Below, piece by piece: positions 56,292 to 61,835 of a DNA stretch of 61,835 nt. The position numbers and the translations under genes were made by a program. The stretch is taken from positions 1 to 61,835 of the forward strand of contig JBBSHE010000017.1 of assembly GCA_038253325.1 (NCBI GenBank). The letters run 5' to 3'. Source of the DNA: JBBSHE01 sp038253325. Its GTDB lineage: Bacteria > Actinomycetota > Actinomycetes > Propionibacteriales > Nocardioidaceae. Under the pieces are notes generated by a model. The model saw only the letters and a list, made by a program, of their open reading frames with translations. It searched no databases and had not been told where the DNA came from. How positions within the stretch are numbered: position 1 is the stretch's first letter; each line of letters opens with the position of its first letter.

Positions 56292-56983
56292 ATGCGCAAG
56301 CGCCAGGAGCAATCGGCATCCTTCCGGGACGCCCTCTGGGTCTCACGGTGCGTGGGACATGCGGAGACGACGCCGCTACGACTCGAGGACGTCGAAGGCC
56401 TTGCTCGCTTCATGGAGGTCCGAAGCCTGGTCGCGGGGGAGCCGCTGCTGCGCCTCGGCGAGGTGCCAACGGCGGTGTGCATTGTCCGTGAGGGCTGCCT
56501 GGAGCTTGCAGTACATGGGCCAGGTGGGCGAATGGTCATCCAGACGCTGCGAGCAGGTGACATCGACGGTGACATCCAGATCCTGCTCGGCATGCCGAGA
56601 TGCCGTACGAAACACGGGCGAACACGGCGACCACCTGTCTCATGCTGAGCCGCAGCCACTTCGAAGAGCTCCTCGCCACCCACCCCCAGGTCTCGCGGCG
56701 GTGGCTGACAAGCGTGTCCCAGCGTTTGGCGCGATCTCACTCCCGGCTGACGAGCCTGCTCGGGCAGCCACTTGAGATCCAGGTCGCTCAGCTGCTGTTG
56801 GAGGAACGCGTGGACGACGTGGTGTTCCTGCCCCAGACCACCGTGGCCGCGCTGCTCGGAGTTCGCCGTCCCTCCGTGAACCGGGTGCTCCGCAAGTTTG
56901 CTCGCGGAGGCCTGGTCGAGATCAGCTACGGCAGGGTGCAGATCCTCGACGCTGCGGCGCTCGCCGACGTCACCGCGGAGTAG
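56292..56983 (+). pseudogene. Crp/Fnr-family regulator, one frameshift
   Basis: The first part (AGGAG 4 bases before ATG 56292) is a cyclic-nucleotide-binding beta roll: FMEVRSLVAGEPLLRLGEVP ... DIDGDIQILLGMP. At about 56598 the frame shifts, and the rest (PYETRANTATTCLMLSRSHF, dimer helix, then a Crp HTH LPQTTVAALLGVRRPSVNRV) continues in another frame to 56983. Two extra bases (AG) or one missing base explain it. Without a shift the regulator lacks its DNA-binding domain. Confidence 0.8.
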
Positions 56984-56996
56984 AAGCCAGCGGGTT

Positions 56997-57014
56997 GTGT
57001 CTTCAAGGTGACAC
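56997..57014. promoter_or_regulatory. Crp-type palindrome upstream of the patatin gene
   Basis: GTGTC-TTCAAGGT-GACAC, 77 bases before ATG 57091. Same half sites and spacing as 56235-56254, so probably the same regulator. Confidence 0.6.
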
Positions 57015-57090
57015 TCTGCGTCGCCGAGTGGTGTATTTCGGGGTTTCTCTCTTAGCCGGGGTGCCCACCTCCGGGTCGAGGAGGCAGGCG

Positions 57091-57941
57091 ATGACTACCG
57101 CGTTCGTGCTCTCCGGTGGAGCGAACCTCGGGGCTGCCCAGGCGGGCACGCTGGCAGCGCTGGGCGAGGCCGGGATCCGCCCGGATCTGATCGTGGGCAC
57201 CTCGGTCGGGGCCGTGAACGGAGCCTGGATCGCGGGCGAAGGTGACATCGAGGATCTCCTCGACGTATGGCGGGACTTGCGACGCTCCGACGTGTTCCCC
57301 GCAGGGCCCGTGGGTGGACTGCTGGGCTTTCTTGGAAGAAGCGACCATCTGGTCAGTGACGGCGGCCTTCGGCGGCTGCTGCGCACTCACCTTCGATTCT
57401 CGGATCTCGAAGACGCGGCCACCCCGCTCCATCTCGCAGCACGGACCTGCTGTCCGGCGAGGGAGTCCTGCTCTCGCGGGGGGACGCACTGGAAGCTGTC
57501 TTGGCGAGCTCCGCCATCCCGGGCGTGCTCCCGCCGGTAGTCGTAGAGGGGCGTGCACTGATGGACGGGGGCGTCGTGGACAACACCCCGATCTCTCACG
57601 CCGTCGAGCTCGGCGCGGACGAGATATGGGTGGTTGCGACGGGATACGCCTGTGCCCTCGACCGGCCTCCCCGAGGTGCCTTGGGGGTGGCGCTGCATGC
57701 GGCCACTTTGGCCATTCACCAGCGGCTGGCGCTCGACGTTCATCGGTACGCTGGCGCGGTTGACCTGAGAGTGGTTCCTCCGTTGTGCCCGATCTCGGTG
57801 CCCCCGACGGACTTCGGCCAGGCAGACGACCTCATACGCAGAGCCCGCGACCACACTCGTGTGTGGCTCGAGCGCGGCGGACCTGGGGGTTCCGTAACGG
57901 CGATCACCGAACGTGACCTCGTCACGTCTACCGTCACGACC
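57091..57941 (+). pseudogene. Patatin-like phospholipase, one frameshift
   Basis: Start ATG 57091 (GAGG upstream). The N-terminal part has the oxyanion loop SGGANLGAAQAG and nucleophile elbow GTSVGAVNG (GxSxG). Near 57441 one C is missing (GCAGCACGG for GCAGCCACGG); the remaining domain, with the catalytic Asp in LMDGGVVDNTP, runs in the next frame. Bacterial patatins hydrolyse membrane phospholipids. The second frame does not stop between patatin and the following thioredoxin-fold domain. Confidence 0.8.
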
Positions 57942-58493
57942 ATGTCGTACACCGCGTTCCCCGTCCCCGCTGACCTCACCGTCAGCACCCCCGAGGGAGA
58001 GTCGGTCCCGGTCAGCAGCCTAGTGACCGGTCGCCTTCTCGTCGTCCAGTTCGTCCGCTACTTCGGCTGCCTCCCTTGCCAGGACTGGCTGATGCAGCTC
58101 GACCAGTTGGCGCCATCACTCTCCGAGCACGGCATCTCCGTCGCCGCCATTGGGGGGTCGGCCGACTACCAGGCGCGGTGGCTGCGAGACGAACAAGGCG
58201 TCGGAGTACCGCTCTTCCTCGACCCCGATCACCAGTTCCGCAGGGCGGTCGGCCTCGACAAACGCCTCGGGCTCAAGTTGCTGGACCCCCGAGGTGCCGC
58301 CGCCTACACACGCTCGCTGAAGAAGGGCCTTCGACCTCAGCACATCACTCGAGACACCGTCCAAGCCCCCGGAGTGGTCATCCTCGACCGGCACCACAAC
58401 GTCTGCTGGCAGTACCGAGGCCATCGAATCGGCGACTACCCAGCCATGCACGAGCTCGAGCAGGCCGTTCATAAACTCGTGATGATGACCTGA
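57942..58493 (+). CDS. Peroxiredoxin-like (AhpC/TSA-fold) protein or domain
   Basis: From ATG 57942 about 183 residues form a thioredoxin-fold, peroxiredoxin-like protein: LVTGRLLVVQFVRYFGCLPC with CLPC as CxxC, then GVPLFLDPDHQFRRAVGLDK and APGVVILDRHHNVCWQYRG. There is no ribosome site before the ATG and no stop after patatin, so it may be the C-terminal domain of a patatin-peroxiredoxin fusion. Such a fusion would link phospholipid hydrolysis to peroxide reduction of lipid peroxides. Confidence 0.75.
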   Translation: MSYTAFPVPADLTVSTPEGESVPVSSLVTGRLLVVQFVRYFGCLPCQDWLMQLDQLAPSLSEHGISVAAIGGSADYQARWLRDEQGVGVPLFLDPDHQFRRAVGLDKRLGLKLLDPRGAAAYTRSLKKGLRPQHITRDTVQAPGVVILDRHHNVCWQYRGHRIGDYPAMHELEQAVHKLVMMT

Positions 58494-58871
58494 GACAGGC
58501 TCGGGGCTGAGCCAGGTCGCGCACGATCTCGCGCCGATGAAGCGGGACGGCCAACTCGTGTCATTCGGTCTGGGTCATCCGACCAACTCGTCGACCAACC
58601 CCGGGAGTTGGGCGTCGTCCAGTTAGCCCGACGCACGCTCGGTGCCGCACACATCCAAAACCAGACAAGGACGCCGACCAAGATAACGGCGAGCGCAGCC
58701 AGAGGCGCAGGCCCGCATCGCAAGAGCCAGCAGGGCCGTTGCTCTGTGAGCGCGATTCACGTCTCGCCTTCCCGAACCGTCCGACCGCCTGGCCGCAACG
58801 GGACCAGCGAATGGTGCGAGCGGCGGCAATGGCGACATCTCGGACGTGATCATGAAACGCTTAGCAGACTC
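58494..58871. other. Intergenic between convergent genes
   Basis: About 380 bases. A minus-strand frame at 58640-58723 encodes one hydrophobic helix (LAALAVILVGVLVWFWMCAA) and then loses frame. I see no reliable gene. Confidence 0.4.
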
Positions 58872-60224
58872 CTAGAGCATCGAACCCAGGTCGGATCCGA
58901 CGGTGGGGTAGGCGGCTGTCGCGGACTTGAGCTGCCGGGTGGTGAGACCGAGCTTGATGGCCACGCCGAGGGTGTTGACAAGCTCGCCGTACTCGGGGCC
59001 GATCAGGTGGGCGCCAACGATCTGGTCGGTCGACTGGTCGATGAGGATCTTCGCGGCCGCAGTCGTCTCGCCGATCCGGTAGTTGGAGTACCAGCCGCTG
59101 GTGTCGGAGTAGCGGACGGCGAGGTCGATCCCGGCTGCGCGTGCTTCGGACTCAAGCATGCCGACGCGGGCGAGCTCGGGGATGGTGAAGACCGCTGTGG
59201 GAATGCCTGCGTAGTCCGGGGTCGTGGTGGTGCCCTTGATCATGTTGGAGGCGGCGACCTTGGCTTCGGAGACCGCGACCGGGGTGAGCGGCATGCCTTC
59301 GGTGTCGGCCGAGTCTCCGGCGGCCCAAACGGCCGGGTTCGTCGTGCTCTGCAGGTGGCCGGCAACCTTGATGCCGTGCTCGCCCCACTCGACCCCGGCG
59401 GCGTCGAGACCCAGGTCGGCCAGTTGCGCAACCCGTCCCGCGCCGTGGACGACGAGGTCGGTCTCGATCGTTTCCCGAGTGCCGGCGCGATCGAGGGTGA
59501 CCTGGTAGCCGCCATCGGAGGGCTGTACGGCCTCGATGGTCGTGGTGCGGCGCAGGTCGATCCCGACCTCCCGGCCGCGGTCGACCAGGAGGTCGACGAG
59601 ATCGGGGTCGAAGTTCTTCAGCGGACGCTCACCGCGGTCGACGATGACCGCAGTGCTGCCGGCCCGTGCGGCGATGTGGGCGAACTCGAAGGAGATGAAA
59701 CCGCCACCGACGAACAAGATCCGAGAAGGCAGGCTGTCGAGATCCAGGAAGTCGTTGCTGTCGATCAGGTGCTCGTGGCCCGGGAACTCCAAGCGGCGGG
59801 GTCGGGCGCCCGTGGCGACCAGGAAGCGGTCTGCGTCGTAGGAGCCCCCCTCGATCTTGACCCGTTTAGCGCCGGTAAACCTCGCGTGGCGATGGAGCGT
59901 GGTGACCCCATTGCCAGCCAGGCCGTCCTCCATGTTCTGGGGGACCGGGTCGGTGAAGCCGTGCTTGTGCTTCATTAAGTCCGGCCAGTTGATCGAAAGG
60001 TCCGCGTCGTCGATGCCTTTGCCGCGCATCAGTCGCGCACTGTCGATGATCTCGGCACCGCGGCGCAGGATCTTCTTCGGGTCGCACCCCCGCAGCGCGC
60101 ACGTGCCTCCATAGGGGAGTTTGTCGACGATGGCCACCTGCCACCCCTGACCAGCGCACTTGTTGGCGGCGGCGACACCGGCCATGCCTGCGCCGATCAC
60201 GATCAGGTCGAAGTGCTGGCTCAT
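58872..60224 (-). CDS. MerA/glutathione-reductase-like flavin disulfide reductase
   Basis: A 450-residue protein. FAD motif GAGMAG at residues 11-16, CX4C in GGTCALRGCDPKK (C42, C47), NAD(P)H motif VGGGFISFEFAH near 170. The C-terminus reads AYPTVGSD where glutathione reductase has the catalytic HPTxxE, and there is no terminal CC as in true mercuric reductase. It is the last gene of the MerR-divergent operon and overlaps the membrane protein stop by 4 bases. Substrate may be a disulfide or metal ion other than Hg. Confidence 0.86.
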   Translation of the reverse strand: MSQHFDLIVIGAGMAGVAAANKCAGQGWQVAIVDKLPYGGTCALRGCDPKKILRRGAEIIDSARLMRGKGIDDADLSINWPDLMKHKHGFTDPVPQNMEDGLAGNGVTTLHRHARFTGAKRVKIEGGSYDADRFLVATGARPRRLEFPGHEHLIDSNDFLDLDSLPSRILFVGGGFISFEFAHIAARAGSTAVIVDRGERPLKNFDPDLVDLLVDRGREVGIDLRRTTTIEAVQPSDGGYQVTLDRAGTRETIETDLVVHGAGRVAQLADLGLDAAGVEWGEHGIKVAGHLQSTTNPAVWAAGDSADTEGMPLTPVAVSEAKVAASNMIKGTTTTPDYAGIPTAVFTIPELARVGMLESEARAAGIDLAVRYSDTSGWYSNYRIGETTAAAKILIDQSTDQIVGAHLIGPEYGELVNTLGVAIKLGLTTRQLKSATAAYPTVGSDLGSML

Positions 60225-60538
60225 GGCTTGTTTCCCCTCATGGTGGCGTCGGTGCTGATGGCGGTGGTGATCTCAGCGGTCTGGACGGGCGCTGCATCCA
60301 CGTGCGTGGGCGGTACGGGGTGACTGCAGGTCTGGTCATGTCGCCGGTGTACGGCCCACCTTGCCCAGCCGACGGACGCCAGCGCGAGACCGACCCCGAT
60401 CAGGGCCCAGCTCTGCAGTGACCATCCGGCGACCGCACCCACGACCCCCATCGACAACAACAGCGGCAGGCCGCAGCAGAGGCCGAACGCGCCGGCGACC
60501 GCGGCGATCGGCCCCATCGTCGCGATCCGGTCACGCAT
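60221..60538 (-). CDS. Small CC-motif membrane protein (MerT/MerC-like)
   Basis: A 105-residue protein with two hydrophobic segments. The first has the pair C21-C22 in GAFGLCCGLPLLLSMGVVG, like the metal-passing Cys pair of Mer transporters; the second is SWALIGVGLALASVGWARW. A His/Cys-containing tail (RRHDQTCSHPVPPTH) could bind metal. ATG 60538 overlaps the thioredoxin-like stop by 8 bases. Confidence 0.75.
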   Translation of the reverse strand: MRDRIATMGPIAAVAGAFGLCCGLPLLLSMGVVGAVAGWSLQSWALIGVGLALASVGWARWAVHRRHDQTCSHPVPPTHVDAAPVQTAEITTAISTDATMRGNKP

Positions 60539-60830
60539 CGGCCAGCACCACCCGCAGCTGTTCGAGCGTCGGTGCGCCCTCGTACCCGTCCGGTGTGAGG
60601 TACCTGCGACAGGAGAGTCCGACCTCGGAGCCGGGTTCGGCGAAGACGTCCACACCGTCGAAAAGGATGCTCGGTGAGCCGTGGAACCGGGTGCGCTCAG
60701 CCTCCGCCGGAGTCACGACAAGGTGGCGGGTCAAGCGGATGTCGGCACGCTCAGCCGCAATGGCGCTCAGTCGTTCGTCCGCGACCTTCCAGTTCGGGCA
60801 GTCCTCGAAGTAGAGCAGCGTAATGTCCAT
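60531..60830 (-). CDS. Thioredoxin-fold small protein
   Basis: A 99-residue protein: DITLLYFEDCPNWKVADERL (C11 without the second Cys of CxxC), then FHGSPSILFDGVDVFAE and a distal Cys in GLSCRRY. This type is found beside MerR regulators in actinomycetes and may pass thiol-bound metal. It begins 55 bases from the MerR start and is divergent. Confidence 0.8.
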   Translation of the reverse strand: MDITLLYFEDCPNWKVADERLSAIAAERADIRLTRHLVVTPAEAERTRFHGSPSILFDGVDVFAEPGSEVGLSCRRYLTPDGYEGAPTLEQLRVVLADA

Positions 60831-60840
60831 GCCCGCGACG

Positions 60841-60885
60841 CTAGACCTTGATCCGCGGTGCAACGTCAAGTCGTAGAGTGGGGTC
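60841..60885. promoter_or_regulatory. MerR-type divergent operator/promoter
   Basis: CTTGA (60847-60851) and TCAAG (60866-60870) form a dyad with N14. On the minus strand, TTGACG and a TAGCGT-like -10 are about 20 bases apart, the stretched spacer of MerR-activated promoters. TAGAGT at 60874-60879 lies 6 bases before the GTG of merR, so that message may be leaderless. Confidence 0.6.
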
Positions 60886-61287
60886 GTGCGTATCGGAGAA
60901 GCCGCCGAGGCCGCAGGCGTGCCAACGCAGACCATCCGCTTCTACGAGGGCAAGCGTCTGTTGCCGCAGCCTCGACGCGGTCCGAACGGCTACCGGGAGT
61001 ACGACGCCTCGATCCTCACCCGGCTCGCGTTCATCCGCAGCGGACAGGCAGCCGGACTCACCCTGGTCGAAATCGCCAGCATCCTCGATCTGCGCGGGGA
61101 GGGTGCCGTCCCGTGCGCCCACGTGCAGACGCTGCTTTCGACGAAGCTGCACGACGTGCAGGCGCGGCAGCGTGAGCTGGCCGTCCTTGAAGCAGAGCTC
61201 GAGGAGCTGATCAGCCGCAGTCACGACCTCGATCCGGCGGACTGCACCGACCAGCAGATCTGCCACATCATCGCCGGGGCCACCTGA
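60886..61287 (+). CDS. MerR-family metal/thiol-responsive regulator
   Basis: A 133-residue regulator. HTH RIGEAAEAAGVPTQTIRFYE with GPNGYREYD wing, dimer helix, and cysteines C77 (VPCAHV), C120 and C126 (DCTDQQICH). This matches the three-cysteine plan of MerR/CadR-like sensors, though the C120-C126 spacing is shorter than the 8-9 residue loop of MerR/ZntR. GTG 60886. Confidence 0.85.
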   Translation: MRIGEAAEAAGVPTQTIRFYEGKRLLPQPRRGPNGYREYDASILTRLAFIRSGQAAGLTLVEIASILDLRGEGAVPCAHVQTLLSTKLHDVQARQRELAVLEAELEELISRSHDLDPADCTDQQICHIIAGAT

Positions 61288-61333
61288 TCCTGGGCGCGGG
61301 CTCGGGCGCCGGCCGAGGCGTACTGTCGGGGGC

Positions 61334-61501
61334 ATGAGACGCGGCCTTGCCATGGGTGCCTTGCTCTACCTGGGCGCGGCCGTGGGGACCCGCATCGCGG
61401 AAGAAGCGGGGGCGCAGCGCTGCCACTGCTCCTCCGGCTGCTGGTGCCGACGGCCGATCCTCAGCGCCTTCCGTTGGGTCGCACCGATGGGCCACCGATA
61501 G
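61334..61501 (+). CDS. Tiny cysteine-rich protein
   Basis: 55 residues from ATG 61334 (GGGGG upstream). An N-terminal hydrophobic part (GLAMGALLYLGAAVG) and a cluster RCHCSSGCWCRRP with four Cys and one His, then AFRWVAPMGHR. It follows the MerR gene by 46 bases. The cluster would suit Zn or other thiophilic metals, or an Fe-S-like site. Too short for firm family assignment. Confidence 0.5.
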   Translation: MRRGLAMGALLYLGAAVGTRIAEEAGAQRCHCSSGCWCRRPILSAFRWVAPMGHR

Positions 61502-61523
61502 TTGCAACTACCCAGGCTCCGGG

Positions 61524-61540
61524 TGGACGTTTACGAGTCG
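61524..61540 (+). repeat. Direct repeat near island end (copy 2)
   Basis: TGGACGTTTACGAGTCG, 16 of 17 identical with 40618-40634 and in the same orientation. Confidence 0.6.
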
Positions 61541-61670
61541 TTAACTCCGGCAGGCTCGCACAGAGAGGCGCCGGTTTGCGCAAGCAATGACAAGGCGCAT
61601 GACGTCGTTTCAGCAAGTCAGGGACGGTTTCGGCGAACGGGGACAAGTCCGGGCCGAGCGCCTACTCAAT
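61541..61670. other. Island end, no gene recognised
   Basis: 130 bases before the tRNA fragment, probably holding integrase binding sites. Confidence 0.35.
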
Positions 61671-61703
61671 GTCAAGGGGTCGCAGGTTCAAATCCTGTCA
61701 GCC
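61671..61703 (+). other. 3' fragment of tRNA-Pro, island attachment repeat
   Basis: GTCAAGGGGTCGCAGGTTCA followed by AATCCTGTCAGCC: the anticodon 3' arm, variable loop and T-arm (GCAGG-TTCAAAT-CCTGT) of a tRNA of the Pro(GGG) kind, with the 5' half absent and unrelated DNA before it. Such 3' pieces are left by islands that insert at tRNA ends. The matching acceptor end lies at 40533. Confidence 0.72.
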
Positions 61704-61709
61704 AGGTCC
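61695..61709 (+). repeat. 15-base flank shared with IS copy 1
   Basis: CTGTCAGCCAGGTCC is the exact reverse complement of GGACCTGGCTGACAG at 39185-39199, the outer flank of copy 1. It has the size of an IS481 target duplication. Confidence 0.75.
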
Positions 61710-61835
61710 TGTGATGTCTCAAGACATCGGCGACAGCCGGACCTACGAAAGTAGGTTCGGCTGTCGTTCATTTCGGGGGTCTGCGGGTGGGGCCTTTGGG
61801 TGCGCCGGTGGGCTGGTAGTCGCGGCTGGGGTCGA
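61710..61835 (-). mobile_element. IS481-like element, copy 2 (3' end only, runs off window)
   Basis: Begins TGTGATGTCTCAAGACAT, identical to the reverse complement of the copy 1 right end. The following 110 bases match the 3' end of copy 1 with scattered differences (stop region and DYQPTGAPKG-like tail), so the transposase would read on the minus strand from outside the window. The copies are related but not identical. Confidence 0.8.

Noticed and set aside
58530..58760. Small membrane protein on the minus strand
   Set aside because: One hydrophobic helix, then the frame breaks; no ribosome site or homologous pattern.
60221..60224. True mercury resistance operon
   Set aside because: No merB, no NmerA domain, no C-terminal Cys pair in the reductase; kept as mer-like only.
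61600..61703. Complete tRNA gene at the island end
   Set aside because: Only the 3' 33 bases fit; the 5' half has no D-arm or acceptor complement.

Overview
The window is high-GC DNA with many GTG starts and many 4-base stop/start overlaps. Its centre (19.9-25.4 kb) carries the gene order gcvP, MerR, bifunctional nuclease, MerR, FHA (GarA-type), gcvH, DUF881, small basic protein, DUF881, CDP-alcohol phosphatidyltransferase. That order matches Mycobacterium tuberculosis Rv1822-Rv1832, so the source is an actinomycete (Actinomycetota). I cannot place it to genus.

Layout. 0-5.1 kb: the 3' end of an MGT-type glycosyltransferase, a rifampicin monooxygenase (rox), a phosphoribosyltransferase, a frameshifted amidohydrolase and a VOC protein. 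5.4-8.3 kb: a PAP2 phosphatase, fdhD and a secreted SGNH hydrolase. 8.4-15.2 kb: a tightly coupled operon tldD-like / tldE-like / M14 carboxypeptidase / SDR / pxpABC, which looks like a peptide and 5-oxoproline salvage unit. 15.5-25.4 kb (minus strand): a beta-lactamase-fold protein, gcvP behind a glycine riboswitch, then the conserved actinobacterial locus above. Two perfect or near-perfect palindromes beside its MerR genes are probable operators. 25.4-38.7 kb: a mixed region with a CPBP protease, a short XdhC-like protein, DUF72, a GlsB-type membrane protein, a ribbon-helix-helix/Doc toxin-antitoxin pair, a cyclase-STAND-TPR signalling protein, acetyltransferases, a DHFR-like protein, a decarboxylase remnant, a frameshifted LuxR-STAND regulator and a methyltransferase.

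39.2-61.8 kb is a mobile island. It has a tyrosine integrase and excisionase at one end and a 3' fragment of a proline tRNA (attachment repeat) at the other. Each end is capped by an IS481-like element in opposite orientation. The flanking 15-base sequence suggests that the whole island has flipped by recombination between the two IS copies. The island core is a divergent set: an unusual glutaredoxin-membrane-DUF427 fusion, a membrane protein and a methyltransferase on one strand; an ECF sigma factor, a ZAS-type anti-sigma protein and a CX4C flavin disulfide reductase on the other. These are followed by a CDP-alcohol phosphotransferase plus TVP38 membrane protein pair, a four-gene YnjBCD-like ABC transporter, a radical SAM protein and a HAD hydrolase.

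Together with a carboxymuconolactone-decarboxylase protein, this island holds the same families as the uncharacterised Escherichia coli ydjXYZ-ynjABCDEF cluster, now under an ECF sigma factor. It is my best candidate for an undescribed system. The island then has a decaying Crp/Fnr-patatin-peroxiredoxin module with two matching palindromes, and a MerR-controlled, mer-like redox cassette (thioredoxin-like, CC-membrane protein, MerA-like reductase without the mercury-binding C-terminal cysteines), ending in a tiny cysteine-rich protein.

Several genes carry single frameshifts (amidohydrolase, LuxR-STAND, Crp/Fnr, patatin, CMD; the transposase has about three). Either real decay or sequencing error is possible.
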